Origin: Pedobacter schmidteae
GTDB lineage: Bacteria; Bacteroidota; Bacteroidia; Sphingobacteriales; Sphingobacteriaceae
Length of the DNA: 61,493 nt
Assembly: GCA_945901155.1 (NCBI GenBank)
Contig: CAMDKO010000004.1
Coordinates: forward strand, 1 to 61,493
Reading direction: 5' to 3'
Part shown: positions 7,265-18,240 of the stretch, piece by piece
Layout: every line of letters starts with the position of its first letter
Numbering within the stretch: the first letter of the stretch is position 1
Made by a program: the position numbers and the translations under genes
Notes under the pieces: model-generated
The model's input: only the letters and a program-made list of their open reading frames with translations
Told to the model about the DNA's origin: nothing
Database searches by the model: none

Positions 7265-9076
7265 ATGGACAATTTCATAGTATCAGCAAGAAAGTACAGA
7301 CCAGCAACATTTCAAACTGTTGTAGGGCAGCTACATATAACTGGCACCTTAAAAAACGCCATCAAAAACAATCAGCTAGCACAGGCATTTCTTTTCTGCG
7401 GACCACGAGGAGTTGGAAAAACTACCTGTGCACGGATACTCGCTAAAACAATAAACTGCGAGAGTTTAAGCCCCGATACTGAAGCATGCGGAGTTTGTCA
7501 TTCCTGTATTTCATTTCAAAATGGCAACTCTTTCAATATCCATGAGTTGGATGCAGCATCTAACAATTCAGTTGAAGATATCCGAAGCCTAATTGAACAA
7601 GTTCGAATACCCCCTCAGGCCGGGCGATACAAGATCTATATTATTGATGAGGTTCACATGCTTTCGCAAGCAGCATTCAATGCTTTTTTGAAAACATTAG
7701 AGGAACCCCCTAATTATGCGATTTTCATCCTAGCTACAACAGAAAAGCATAAGATACTGCCAACCATCCTATCCAGGTGTCAGATCTTTGATTTTAACCG
7801 GATCAGGGTAGAAGATATTGCTAAACACCTGGCAGAAATCGCTAATAAAGAAGGAATAGCATACGATGAAGACGGGTTACATCTGATCGCACAAAAAGCA
7901 GATGGTGGCCTTCGCGATGCCTTATCCATGTTCGATCAGATTGTCAGTTTTTCAAGTAAAAATGTCAATTACAAATCTGTTATTGACAATCTGAACATTC
8001 TGGATTATGATTATTATTTTAAACTGACAGACGCTATCCTCTCTGAAGATGTAGCCAATGCACTCCTACTTTTTGATGAGATATTGAGTAATGGATTTGA
8101 TGGGAACCACTTTATTACCGGACTTGCATCACATTTTAGAAATTTACTGGTTTGCAAAGATGCATCTACCTTAAAATTACTGGAAGTGAGCGAAGGAATA
8201 CGACAGAAATATAATATTCAATCGCAGTTAGCCCCCCTATCCTTTTTAATATCAGCATTGAACATCAGTAATCAATGTGATTTAAATTATAAAACAAGTA
8301 AAAATCAGAGGCTACAGGTTGAGCTTACACTCATTAAACTCTGCCATATCCCCGCTGCTGTCAATCTTTCAACAGCAGGAATTCCGGCCATGCAGGACGG
8401 TCAAGTAAAAAAAAAACTTAATCCAGTAGAGGAGCCCCTCATTTCTGAGGTCACTTTACCGATTCAAGAAACAAGCATTCCCATTCCGGGAATAGTTTCT
8501 GAACCTATCACACAAGAATTAGTTGTTGAAGAAACAGCAGTTTCTCCTAGCCCAGAAGCGATGGTTGAAGAGACAGCAATTAAAATCACGATCCCAAAGC
8601 TTTCATCCGGCACAAACAGCTCATTGATTCCAAATTTGAATGATTTAGAAGCAAACTATTCTAAAAAAGAAGAAATTCAGGCAGCGTATTTGAATGGTGA
8701 AAGCAAGTTGGAATTCAGTTCTGATTCCATGCTTAAATATTGGAATGATTACGCAGAAAAAATCAAAAAAGAGGGTAAAATAAATATTTTTACTATCATG
8801 ACAGCCAATACGCCTGTCTTACTTGATGATTTCATTATTGAACTACTCATAGAAAACAAGATACAGGAAGATTTGCTCAGTTCAGAGAAAGTTGACCTGT
8901 TGAATTATCTTCGTGTAGAGATGAAAAACTTCAGCATAGACCTTCAAACCAAGTATATGGAGCAGACTCAAAAGAAACGTCTTTACACTTCTTCAGACAA
9001 ATATCAGCACATGCTTGAAAAAAATCCAAACCTAGAAGAGTTTAAGCGCAGGTTCAATCTTGATCTGGATTATTAA
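7265..9076 (+). CDS. dnaX: DNA polymerase III subunits tau (and possibly gamma)
   Basis: Clamp-loader ATPase of the replicative polymerase, 603 aa. Walker A GPRGVGKTT is at 46-54, the zinc ligands C65/C75/C78/C81 follow, the DEVH Walker B is at 129-132, and ILSRCQIF holds the SRC motif. Domains I-III end near residue ~370. A low-complexity Pro/Glu/Val linker follows, then a C-terminal domain typical of tau. A run of ten A (8407-8416, codons V381-K-K-K) lies exactly in the linker. Loss or gain of one A leads to a stop within 2-6 codons, giving a gamma-sized product of about 385-387 residues. Confidence 0.95.
   Translation: MDNFIVSARKYRPATFQTVVGQLHITGTLKNAIKNNQLAQAFLFCGPRGVGKTTCARILAKTINCESLSPDTEACGVCHSCISFQNGNSFNIHELDAASNNSVEDIRSLIEQVRIPPQAGRYKIYIIDEVHMLSQAAFNAFLKTLEEPPNYAIFILATTEKHKILPTILSRCQIFDFNRIRVEDIAKHLAEIANKEGIAYDEDGLHLIAQKADGGLRDALSMFDQIVSFSSKNVNYKSVIDNLNILDYDYYFKLTDAILSEDVANALLLFDEILSNGFDGNHFITGLASHFRNLLVCKDASTLKLLEVSEGIRQKYNIQSQLAPLSFLISALNISNQCDLNYKTSKNQRLQVELTLIKLCHIPAAVNLSTAGIPAMQDGQVKKKLNPVEEPLISEVTLPIQETSIPIPGIVSEPITQELVVEETAVSPSPEAMVEETAIKITIPKLSSGTNSSLIPNLNDLEANYSKKEEIQAAYLNGESKLEFSSDSMLKYWNDYAEKIKKEGKINIFTIMTANTPVLLDDFIIELLIENKIQEDLLSSEKVDLLNYLRVEMKNFSIDLQTKYMEQTQKKRLYTSSDKYQHMLEKNPNLEEFKRRFNLDLDY
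8407..8416 (+). other. A10 slippery run in dnaX
   Basis: In-frame reading is GTA AAA AAA AAA CTT. With eleven A the reading becomes ...ACT TAA. With nine A it becomes ...AAC TTA ATC CAG TAG. Both give a short form ending right after the clamp-loader core, as expected for a programmed tau/gamma switch. Transcriptional slippage on an A9 run is established for Thermus dnaX, and ribosomal frameshifting on an A-rich heptamer for E. coli. Confidence 0.6.
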
Positions 9077-9293
9077 TCAACAAAGAACGTTTAAATCTGA
9101 TTCAAGACCTGCATTTTTAGAGTATTCATAGGCCTGTAGTCGGATTAGTTTCATCAACATCAAAGAAAGCATTCCTACAATTTTTAACCGCAGTATCATA
9201 CAAATCATGATGAACATAATCTTATTATTTTAGGATCTCATTTCCTTTATTTTTTAACAATTAAAAATTAACTGAAATTTCAAGCCCTTCAGA

Positions 9294-9324
9294 TTTTCAG
9301 GTATATTCAAAATACCTATATTTG
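9294..9324 (+). promoter_or_regulatory. Promoter of icd
   Basis: TATATTTG at 9317-9324 is an exact TAnnTTTG. A TTTT at 9294-9297 lies 19 bp upstream as an imperfect -33. The leader to the ATG at 9356 is about 27 nt. Confidence 0.6.
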
Positions 9325-9355
9325 GGAAAATTCCAAAAATCTTATTATTAAGTAT

Positions 9356-10591
9356 ATGTCAGTACAAAAAATTAAAGTTGCAAATCCGGTAGTTGAATTA
9401 GACGGTGATGAAATGACCAGAATTATCTGGAAGTTTATTAAGGATAAACTGATCACCCCATATCTTGAACTGGATATCAAATATTACGATCTTGGAATGG
9501 AATACCGCGATGAAACCAATGACCAGGTTACCATTGATGCAGCAAATGCGATCAAACAATATGGCGTTGGTATCAAATGTGCTACGATCACACCAGATGA
9601 AGCGCGTGTTGAAGAGTTCAAACTGAAACAAATGTGGAAATCACCCAATGGAACGATCAGGAATATTCTTGATGGAACTGTTTTCCGTGAGCCTATTGTG
9701 ATGAGTAATGTTCCGCGTTTGGTACCGAACTGGACTGCTCCAATCTGTATCGGTCGTCATGCTTTTGGCGATCAGTATCGTGCAACCGATTTTGTTACAA
9801 AGGGAAAAGGAAAATTAACCATCACATTCAGTCCAGAAGATGGCGGTGATGTTCAGTCGTTTGAAGTTTACAATTTCAAAAGTGATGGTGTAGCTCTTGC
9901 CATGTACAATACAGATGAAAGTATTTTTGGTTTTGCCCGTGCATGTTTCAATCAGGCATTATCAAAAGGCTGGCCTTTATACCTTTCAACAAAAAATACA
10001 ATTCTAAAAAAATACGATGGTCGCTTCAAAGATATCTTTGAAGAAGTATACCAAAATGAATTCAAAGGCAAATTTGTTGCTGCAGGAATTACCTATGAGC
10101 ACCGTTTAATTGATGATATGGTTGCTTCAGCTTTAAAATGGAATGGAAATTTTGTTTGGGCATGTAAAAACTATGACGGAGATGTTCAGTCTGACACTGT
10201 TGCACAAGGTTTTGGTTCTTTAGGATTAATGACCTCAGTTTTAATTACTCCGGATGGTGGCACGATGGAAGCTGAAGCAGCCCACGGTACTGTAACTCGT
10301 CACTATCGTGATCATCAGGCAGGAAAACCAACTTCTACCAACCCTATTGCTTCGATATTTGCATGGACAAGAGGTTTGGAATTCCGTGGTAAACTAGATA
10401 ATAATCAGGCATTAATTGATTTCTGTCATGCTTTAGAGCAGGTTTGTATCGAAACTGTAGAAAGCGGAAAAATGACCAAAGATCTTGCTGTTTGTATTCA
10501 TGGAAATAAAGTAAGTCATGGTGATCATTATCTCTACACAGAAGAATTTCTCGATGCAATTGACCAAAACTTACAGGCAAAATTAGCTTAG
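9356..10591 (+). CDS. icd: NADP-dependent isocitrate dehydrogenase, eukaryote-like type
   Basis: TCA-cycle enzyme converting isocitrate to 2-oxoglutarate and CO2 with NADPH formation, cytoplasmic. At 411 aa it belongs to the homodimeric IDH subfamily typical of eukaryotes and many Bacteroidota, not the E. coli type. Visible motifs are the substrate region [21 protein letters not shown] (~97-117), the [14 protein letters not shown] segment, the metal-binding DDMVA and [13 protein letters not shown], and the NADP-binding [18 protein letters not shown]. It is monocistronic, with its own promoter and a strong terminator. Confidence 0.96.
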   Translation: MSVQKIKVANPVVELDGDEMTRIIWKFIKDKLITPYLELDIKYYDLGMEYRDETNDQVTIDAANAIKQYGVGIKCATITPDEARVEEFKLKQMWKSPNGTIRNILDGTVFREPIVMSNVPRLVPNWTAPICIGRHAFGDQYRATDFVTKGKGKLTITFSPEDGGDVQSFEVYNFKSDGVALAMYNTDESIFGFARACFNQALSKGWPLYLSTKNTILKKYDGRFKDIFEEVYQNEFKGKFVAAGITYEHRLIDDMVASALKWNGNFVWACKNYDGDVQSDTVAQGFGSLGLMTSVLITPDGGTMEAEAAHGTVTRHYRDHQAGKPTSTNPIASIFAWTRGLEFRGKLDNNQALIDFCHALEQVCIETVESGKMTKDLAVCIHGNKVSHGDHYLYTEEFLDAIDQNLQAKLA

Positions 10592-10611
10592 GTTCTTTGT
10601 TAAATCTTATT

Positions 10612-10641
10612 AATAGCCGCCATTTAATTATGACGGCTATT
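10612..10641 (+). terminator. Terminator of icd
   Basis: AATAGCCG / CGGCTATT 8-bp stem followed by a T8 run, 20 bp after the icd stop. Confidence 0.88.
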
Positions 10642-10674
10642 TTTTTTACTATCCCAAATGCTTGACAACTGAAG

Positions 10675-10975
10675 AATGGAACCAGGAACAAAGACAAAAG
10701 ATCAAAGAAACAAGACTGTTTACTGCTAATTGAAATTTTCTACTTTCTTCATACCTCATACCTCAGATAACTGATAACAGACAACAGATAATAGAATCTG
10801 GAACCAAGAGCCAAGAACAAAGACTGTTTACTGCTAATTGAAATTTTCTTCTTTTTTCAGACCTAAGACTTCATACCTCCTTCCTCAGACAACTGACAAC
10901 TGATAACTGACAACAGATAACTGATAACAGATAACAGATAACTGATAAAAGTAGTAAACAGTCAAAACCCACCCT
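10675..10975 (+). repeat. Intergenic heptamer-repeat region with 108-bp duplication
   Basis: Most of the 502-bp gap between icd and the pseudouridine synthase gene. A 30-bp element beginning AAGACTGTTTACTGC occurs at 10712-10741 and again at 10820-10849 (108 bp apart), each preceded by GGAACCAAG-type heptamers. ACAGATA/ACTGATA heptamers follow at about 10757-10792 and at about 10891-10948. No gene is present; frames through the arrays give repetitive LSVICC-like peptides and are not real. About 120 bp after the array, to 11093, holds no recognisable feature. Confidence 0.85.
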
Positions 10976-11093
10976 TACAACTTGTTGTAGGTTAACCAGT
11001 TCTAGATGCCATTCCTGAGAAATACAAAATGGTTGAAGAGAAAATAAAGCTTGGGAAGATTTAAGTCTAAACACCTCATTTGACCAGTAAAGA

Positions 11094-11828
11094 TCATCCA
11101 AAAACTTCAAAGCGTTCCCAGAATCCATCCTGTGGCAGTGCTGCAAAAATATGAACAGGCTCCAACTTAACGGGATGCATAAATTGAAGTCTGCGGGCAT
11201 GCAAACAAATACTTTTTTTAAGGCTACCACGAGGATATCCATATTTATTATCGCCAACTATCGGACAATTTAGCGTTGATAACTGCACACGAATTTGATG
11301 AGGACGGCCGGTAATCGGATCAACTTCTATGAGATAATAGCCTCCAAGCTCACCTAAAAGTTTATAATTTAGTTCTGCACGCTGGCTTCCTGGCACTTCC
11401 TTTTCATAGGCCTTGGTTACATTTTTCTGCGGATTCTTAACCAGCCAATGCACCAGTGTTCCTTGTTCAACAGCCGGACGATTACGAACTACCGCCCAAT
11501 AGGTTTTATGCATGTCACGGCTTTTGAACATCTTATTTATTCGATCAAGTGACTTGCTCGTTTTGGCAAATAAAATAACTCCGCTAACTGGTCGGTCAAG
11601 ACGATGTACCACACCCAAAAATGCACCGTTCGGTTTATTGTATTTTTTGGCAATGTATCGCTTAACTTTTTCATCGAGCGATTCATCTCCAGTATCATCA
11701 ACCTGTACAATATCTCCTGCCCGCTTATTTACAGCGATTAAGTGGTTATCCTCAAAAAGAATATCCTTATCGGTAATATCGAGTGAAAGAACAGGGAATT
11801 TTGCTTTTTTAAATTCAGGAATAGCCAT
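11094..11828 (-). CDS. RluA-family RNA pseudouridine synthase
   Basis: Isomerises uridine to pseudouridine in rRNA or tRNA. The 244-aa protein has the RluA signature HRLDRPVSGVILFAKTS with catalytic D78, and the later GRPHQIRVQLS motif. No S4 domain is seen at the N-terminus, so it is the short RluA-type common in Bacteroidota; the target site cannot be assigned. It begins 13 bp after panB stops, so the two are probably co-transcribed. Confidence 0.9.
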   Translation of the reverse strand: MAIPEFKKAKFPVLSLDITDKDILFEDNHLIAVNKRAGDIVQVDDTGDESLDEKVKRYIAKKYNKPNGAFLGVVHRLDRPVSGVILFAKTSKSLDRINKMFKSRDMHKTYWAVVRNRPAVEQGTLVHWLVKNPQKNVTKAYEKEVPGSQRAELNYKLLGELGGYYLIEVDPITGRPHQIRVQLSTLNCPIVGDNKYGYPRGSLKKSICLHARRLQFMHPVKLEPVHIFAALPQDGFWERFEVFG

Positions 11829-11841
11829 TAATTATCTATTC

Positions 11842-12657
11842 TTAATATTGTTCCTTTTCATTTGGAAAATTGCCGGCTTTCACATCTTTAACATAGGAAT
11901 GAACAGCACCATTGATCTGTTCAAAAAGATTTAGATATTGTCTTAAAAATCGTGGCTTAAATCCTTTGGTCAAACCGATCATATCATTGATCACCAGAAC
12001 CTGTCCGTCGCAATGTTGCCCTGCTCCAATCCCAATCGTTGGAATTTTAACGCTATCCGTAACCTCTTTAGCAAGTTTTGCAGGTATCTTTTCAAGAACT
12101 ACTGAAAAGCATCCTGCCTCCTGAAGTACCAAAATATCCTGCTTTAATTTTTCTGCTTCGGCCTCTTCCTTTGCCCGTACGTTATACGTACCAAATTTAT
12201 AGATCGATTGAGGTGTTAATCCCAAATGTCCCATTACCGGAATGCCTGCCGTGATTATTCGCTCTACAGATTCACGTATTTCTATGCCGCCTTCTAGCTT
12301 AACAGCATGAGCTCCAGATTCTTTCATAATCCTGATGGCCGAATTTAGGGCTTCTTTAGAATTACCCTGGTAAGACCCGAACGGAAGATCGACAACAACT
12401 AGAGCCCGTTTTACTGCCCTAACTACAGAGGCAGCATGATAAATCATCTGATCGAGCGTGATTGGCAAGGTTGTTTCATGCCCAGCCATCACGTTTGAGG
12501 CTGAGTCGCCAACAAGAATAACATCAATACCACCTTCATCAACAATGGTAGCCATTGAATAATCATACGAAGTGAGCATGGCAATCTTCTCGCCTTTTTG
12601 CTTCATTTCCTGGATCGTATTCGTAGTGATCCGTTTTACCTCTTTATGTGTAGACAT
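11842..12657 (-). CDS. panB: 3-methyl-2-oxobutanoate hydroxymethyltransferase
   Basis: First committed step to pantothenate and CoA: transfers a hydroxymethyl group from methylene-THF to 2-oxoisovalerate. The 271-aa protein has the PanB hallmarks [52 protein letters not shown] and [14 protein letters not shown] and [10 protein letters not shown]. panC is not next to it. An exact TAnnTTTG box lies 22 bp upstream. Confidence 0.96.
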   Translation of the reverse strand: MSTHKEVKRITTNTIQEMKQKGEKIAMLTSYDYSMATIVDEGGIDVILVGDSASNVMAGHETTLPITLDQMIYHAASVVRAVKRALVVVDLPFGSYQGNSKEALNSAIRIMKESGAHAVKLEGGIEIRESVERIITAGIPVMGHLGLTPQSIYKFGTYNVRAKEEAEAEKLKQDILVLQEAGCFSVVLEKIPAKLAKEVTDSVKIPTIGIGAGQHCDGQVLVINDMIGLTKGFKPRFLRQYLNLFEQINGAVHSYVKDVKAGNFPNEKEQY

Positions 12658-12679
12658 GTAGCAGGGTTTTAATTCAATT

Positions 12680-12687
12680 CAAAGTTA
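12680..12687 (-). promoter_or_regulatory. -7 box of panB
   Basis: Minus strand TAACTTTG, exact TAnnTTTG, 22 bp upstream of the panB ATG. No TTTG at the ideal -33 distance. Confidence 0.5.
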
Positions 12688-12901
12688 GGATTAATAGAAA
12701 CAATACACAGTCAAAATATATCTAAATGATGTCAGGAAAAAGAATTTTATAAATCCTTCATCAAAACTTTCAATTTTAGTAATAATTACCTAATTTTAAC
12801 GACGTGAAATATGAAGTAAAAAACTTCCCTCTACACCGCGGAAAATCTTCCGAAATCATTGCTCTTCAATCGATTTTAAATACCTTTTCAATTTTTATTA
12901 A

Positions 12902-13999
12902 ATGAATACTTACATCAAATTACCTGCAGTACTGCTTTTGGAAGATGGTACAATTTATCACGGAAAAGCCGCAGGAAAAATTGGAACTACCACTGGTGAA
13001 ATTTGTTTCAATACGGGTATGACCGGATATCAAGAGATCTTTACAGATCCTTCTTATTTTGGACAGATTATGGTTACAACCAATTCGCATATTGGAAATT
13101 ACGGGATTCACAAAGAAGAGGTAGAATCAGAAAGCATCAAAATTTCAGGCTTGGTTTGTAAAAATTTCAATATTGCCTACAGCAGAAAACAAGCAGATTC
13201 CTCGATTCAGGACTATTTTCAGGATGAACATATCGTCGGGATATCAGATGTAGATACCCGATCTTTGGTAAGACATATTCGTGATAAAGGAGCAATGAAT
13301 GCTATTATTTCTTCTGAAATATTAAACATTGACGAATTAAAACAGAAGCTAGCATCAGTACCTTCAATGGATGGCTTGGAGTTATCTTCACAAGTATCAA
13401 CTAAAGAGGCCTATGAATACGGTAATAAGGAAGCTGCAAAACGGGTTGCAGTACTTGATCTTGGCGTAAAGAAAAATATATTGAGGAATTTTGATAGCAG
13501 AGGAGTTTTCTCTAAAGTATTTCCTGCTAAAACTACATTTGCAGAAATGGAAAAATGGAATCCTGATGGATATTTCATTTCGAATGGCCCCGGCGACCCA
13601 TCAGCCATGCCCTATGCCATTGAAACTGTAAAAGCAGTTCTCGCTTCAAATAAGCCATTATTTGGAATTTGTTTAGGGCATCAGTTACTTGCACTTGCAA
13701 ATGATATACGTACCATGAAAATGTTTAACGGTCACAGAGGATTAAATCATCCAGTAAAAAATGTGATTATCAATCATTGTGAGGTAACCTCCCAAAATCA
13801 CGGATTTGGAGTAATTCCAGATGATGTACGCAATTCAGATAAGGTAGAAATTACACATGTTAACTTGAACGATCAATCGATTGAAGGAATCAGGGTAAAA
13901 GGTAAGAAAGCATTTTCAGTGCAATATCATCCAGAATCATCACCTGGCCCTCATGATTCAAGATATCTTTTCGATGATTTTGTTGCCATGCTCAATTAA
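12902..13999 (+). CDS. carA: Carbamoyl-phosphate synthase small subunit
   Basis: Glutaminase subunit delivering ammonia for carbamoyl phosphate (arginine and pyrimidine synthesis). 365 aa with the CarA N-domain (LEDGTIYHGKAAG, FNTGMTGYQEIFTDPSY) and a class I glutamine amidotransferase domain. The triad is C257 (FGICLGHQLL), H343 and E345 (QYHPESSPGP). carB is not in the window. eno follows 57 bp downstream. Confidence 0.96.
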   Translation: MNTYIKLPAVLLLEDGTIYHGKAAGKIGTTTGEICFNTGMTGYQEIFTDPSYFGQIMVTTNSHIGNYGIHKEEVESESIKISGLVCKNFNIAYSRKQADSSIQDYFQDEHIVGISDVDTRSLVRHIRDKGAMNAIISSEILNIDELKQKLASVPSMDGLELSSQVSTKEAYEYGNKEAAKRVAVLDLGVKKNILRNFDSRGVFSKVFPAKTTFAEMEKWNPDGYFISNGPGDPSAMPYAIETVKAVLASNKPLFGICLGHQLLALANDIRTMKMFNGHRGLNHPVKNVIINHCEVTSQNHGFGVIPDDVRNSDKVEITHVNLNDQSIEGIRVKGKKAFSVQYHPESSPGPHDSRYLFDDFVAMLN

Positions 14000-14026
14000 T
14001 TAGTGCACGTGTACTTTTACATATAA

Positions 14027-15349
<1,323 letters not shown>

Positions 15350-15382
15350 GCAGGTGTTAATAAGTTGATAATACCCGATAGC

Positions 15383-15417
15383 AAAACATCTTAAGAATAT
15401 CAATCTTAGGATGTTTT
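15383..15417 (+). terminator. Terminator of eno
   Basis: A 14-bp stem (one G-U pair) around AACATCTTAAGA / TCTTAGGATGTT with a 7-nt loop, running into a T-rich tract. The tail overlaps the promoter of the next gene. Confidence 0.85.
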
Positions 15418-15422
15418 TGTTT

Positions 15423-15430
15423 TATATTTG
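15423..15430 (+). promoter_or_regulatory. -7 box immediately before ftsB-like gene
   Basis: TATATTTG, exact TAnnTTTG, ends 5 bp before the ATG at 15436, implying a leaderless or nearly leaderless message. Confidence 0.6.
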
Positions 15431-15435
15431 TACTA

Positions 15436-15762
15436 ATGGCTAGAATTTTAAATCTGATCCGAAATAAATATTTGATTGCATTCGTTGCATTTCTTACCTG
15501 GATGCTATTTTTTGACCGCAATGATTTGATTTCACAATACGAATATCGTAGCCAGCTGAATAAACTGGAGGCCGAAAAAGCATTCTATACCCTTGAATCA
15601 GCTAAAGCGGTAAAAGATCTGAATGAACTAACCACCAATCAAAGCAAACTCGAAAAATTTGCCCGCGAAAAATACCTGATGAAGAAAGAAAATGAAGACG
15701 TATTCGTGATCATTCAGGAAGCAGCAAAAGAAGAGAAAAAAAGTTCTTTTTTTGGGAATTGA
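15436..15762 (+). CDS. FtsB/DivIC-type septum formation initiator
   Basis: A small bitopic division protein, 108 aa: one membrane segment at about 13-29 (YLIAFVAFLTWMLFF), then a coiled coil (~38-75) and the family's end FAREKYLMKKENEDVFVI. These proteins link FtsL and FtsQ (DivIB) at the septum and help activate septal wall synthesis. The position after eno is common in many phyla. Confidence 0.9.
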   Translation: MARILNLIRNKYLIAFVAFLTWMLFFDRNDLISQYEYRSQLNKLEAEKAFYTLESAKAVKDLNELTTNQSKLEKFAREKYLMKKENEDVFVIIQEAAKEEKKSSFFGN

Positions 15763-15870
15763 GTTAAAATAAATTTAAAAACTTCTTTTCTTATCAAATT
15801 CCTTTATTGGTCTGAATCCTTAGTTTATTAAATAAGGAGAGGTTTTTATTATTTTCTTGCATCTTTTTTT

Positions 15871-17958
15871 TCAGACTTCACCATTTCGCTTTCTTGAGAA
15901 CCATTCAATGCTCAGTAGCGCAACTATCAGAAAAAATAAAAAATTTAGATTGATCAATTCCTCATACTTGCGGTCTTCATAGGAAATAGTTTTGACGGTT
16001 TCATTTTTCCTAATCATCTCAGGAAGGCTATTCAATTGACCAGGGAATAACATTTTGCCGCCATTTTGCTCGGCCATTGCAAACAATAACTGATGATTGG
16101 CAAGACTTTGTTTAAACTCAGTCTGCTGCTCGGTAACTACAAATTGTCCATCTGCCTGATATGAAACCTTCCCTAAATTGGTTTTTGCAGAATAGCTGTA
16201 TTCTCCAGCTGGCAATATTCCTGCATTTAGCAAATAGGAATTAGAGGTTCTGGAAAATAGAAAGGAATACCCTTTGCCCAACTTACTTTTCAGGGCAATA
16301 TTTACATCGGGAATATTAAGCAGCTGATAAGTATCATTATACAACTCGGCATTAAGCACCACCTGCTCATTTTCATCAAAAGTATTTTTAGAAGAATAAA
16401 CACGAAATTTTCGCTTATCCTCCTTGGTTGAAAGGTACTGTATTGTTTTTTGAATCAATTCATTAGTGGCATCATGATTGGCATTTTCCTGAAAATCTTC
16501 GAGTCGCCATTTCCATATACCCTCAGCTGCTAAAACACCGATTCTACGCTGATTGTCGTCGCCAAATACCAAAAGTGGCTTTTCTGTGGCTAATTTTCCG
16601 ATCTGTTGGGTAATGAATACAGTACTCGGTCCTTTTAAACCATAATTACCAAAAGGACTGAGTAATGGACCGAAGTTGCTAATTTTCAATTTGTTGGCAT
16701 CAGATAATGTAAACGCATAAAAATCCGATTTCAATACTGGAGTAACTTCCTGCATGACCCCAGAACTGGTAATCCCCAATACAAATTGTGAAGCTACAAA
16801 AGCAGGAATATTACTTTGTGAACCCAAGATGTATAAAAGTGGCTTATTTGCACTTAGCAGAATCATGTCTTGTGCATTATTTGTTACTGAAGGCAATTGA
16901 TGCAGGATAATGAGCCCAGCCTCCTGAATATCCGATTTAAGAACATCAGTTGCTAATTTAACTTTTACAGCATAGTTTTTATTGGTCTCAATAGCCTGTT
17001 TTAATGCCGTTATATCGGGATGAGGAGAATTTGCGAGGATCAAAACTTTTTGCTTGCCATCGATCACCTCTACAAAGATAGTTTGAGTATTATTGACGAA
17101 CGACAACTCACTAGTAACCGGTGCCAGGCGGATTGAATAGCGCTGAATACCTTTACGTTCGGCAGGCAGAGTTAAAAGTATATTTTGCCTGAATTCATCA
17201 GCATTAATAGAAATCGGTTTTGAATAAAGAATCCCAGCAGAAGATGAGACCGATAAAACAGAGGCACTCCCCTTTGCCTGATAGGCCTCCAAACTTATTT
17301 CAATTTGAAAATCATTATCCAGATAACTAATTGCATTATAATTCACATTTGCAATCAGGAGGTCGCGCTTGGCAATAGTATCTCCAAGGGCAATGGTATA
17401 AATTGGTGCAAGCAGGTTTTTACTCTCATATTGAGGATTTGCTCCGCGATTATAAATTCCATCACTGCTTAGAATCAAGGCCCCAACATTTCGATTTGAA
17501 AACTGATCATCAATCAGTTTAAACAAGGATGAAATATCTGTTAGCTTGCCATCAAACTTAAGATCCAGCCCATTTTTAACCTGAGAATCAAAATTGAATG
17601 TCCTTACTTCAAAATCTGCTGAAAGGTTCTTCTCCAGTTCACGAATTTGATTAATATATCGCTGCTGATTAAAATCTGCTGTTTTTGAGATCAATATCGA
17701 CGATGAATTATCCTGTGCAATCAGGATCAGAGGTTTTTCTATAGTACGGTTTGTTGTTTTTATTAGTGGAGCAACCAGCAAAAAGGCAATGATAGAAATA
17801 ATTATCGCTCTGAGCCCAAAAAGAAACTTTCTTAATGAGCTGTGTAAGTTATTGGATGATCCATAGAGAATAAAAGCATAGGCAATACCTAGAGCCAGGC
17901 ATCCTAAAAGCCAAAAAAATGAAGAGTTTGTAAATTGCAATTGAAACAATAGTGGCAT
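15871..17958 (-). CDS. Large VWA-like membrane protein
   Basis: 695 aa. Two N-terminal membrane segments (~12-32 and ~46-66), a periplasmic part, and a C-terminal membrane helix (~668-686, NLNFLFFLIVALLSIEWF). Just after the second helix comes a MIDAS-like DNSSS (D83-x-S85-x-S87), and ILSSDGIYNRGANP resembles the second VWA motif, so a von Willebrand A fold is likely. The layout resembles BatA/aerotolerance-type proteins that scaffold complexes at the membrane. Exact role unknown. A TAnnTTTG box lies just upstream; the gene is convergent with ftsB. Confidence 0.75.
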   Translation of the reverse strand: MPLLFQLQFTNSSFFWLLGCLALGIAYAFILYGSSNNLHSSLRKFLFGLRAIIISIIAFLLVAPLIKTTNRTIEKPLILIAQDNSSSILISKTADFNQQRYINQIRELEKNLSADFEVRTFNFDSQVKNGLDLKFDGKLTDISSLFKLIDDQFSNRNVGALILSSDGIYNRGANPQYESKNLLAPIYTIALGDTIAKRDLLIANVNYNAISYLDNDFQIEISLEAYQAKGSASVLSVSSSAGILYSKPISINADEFRQNILLTLPAERKGIQRYSIRLAPVTSELSFVNNTQTIFVEVIDGKQKVLILANSPHPDITALKQAIETNKNYAVKVKLATDVLKSDIQEAGLIILHQLPSVTNNAQDMILLSANKPLLYILGSQSNIPAFVASQFVLGITSSGVMQEVTPVLKSDFYAFTLSDANKLKISNFGPLLSPFGNYGLKGPSTVFITQQIGKLATEKPLLVFGDDNQRRIGVLAAEGIWKWRLEDFQENANHDATNELIQKTIQYLSTKEDKRKFRVYSSKNTFDENEQVVLNAELYNDTYQLLNIPDVNIALKSKLGKGYSFLFSRTSNSYLLNAGILPAGEYSYSAKTNLGKVSYQADGQFVVTEQQTEFKQSLANHQLLFAMAEQNGGKMLFPGQLNSLPEMIRKNETVKTISYEDRKYEELINLNFLFFLIVALLSIEWFSRKRNGEV

Positions 17959-17969
17959 AGCTTTTACGA

Positions 17970-17977
17970 CAAATTTA
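17970..17977 (-). promoter_or_regulatory. -7 box of the VWA-like gene
   Basis: Minus strand TAAATTTG, exact TAnnTTTG, 11 bp upstream of the ATG at 17958. No good -33. Confidence 0.45.
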
Positions 17978-17999
17978 GCAGTTTTAAGAGGAAAGGTGA

Positions 18000-18240
18000 A
18001 AGCGGAAAGCGGAAAGCTAAAAGCGGAAAGGCGAAAGCGAAAAGCTAAAAGCTAATTGTGCAATCTCACATCTCATATCTCATATCTCATATCTCCTAAA
18101 GCTAAAAGCTAATTGTGCAATCTCATATCTCAAATCTCATATCTCATATCTCATATCTCATATCTCCTAAAGCTAAAAGCAGAAAGCTAATTGTGCAATC
18201 TCATATCTCATATCTCATATCTCATATCTCATATCTCCTA
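18000..18240. repeat. Compound heptamer array between fabG and VWA gene
   Basis: AAAGCGG/AAAGCTA heptamers (18000-18055) are followed by three copies of a compound unit: AAAGCTAATTGTGCAATCTC, then a variable number of TATCTCA heptamers, then CTCCTAAAGC. The copies start near 18048, 18105 and 18183. The last one runs into fabG, so that the fabG stop codon (18238-18240) lies inside the repeat. No gene is present; frames through it give repeated ISYLISH peptides. Confidence 0.9.

Noticed and set aside
15777-15846. Long imperfect stem between ftsB and the VWA gene as a terminator
   Set aside because: The arms match only partly and the loop is about 36 nt, so I do not list it.
18000-18240. CRISPR array
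   Set aside because: Units are short heptamers in direct contact, without unique spacers or cas genes.
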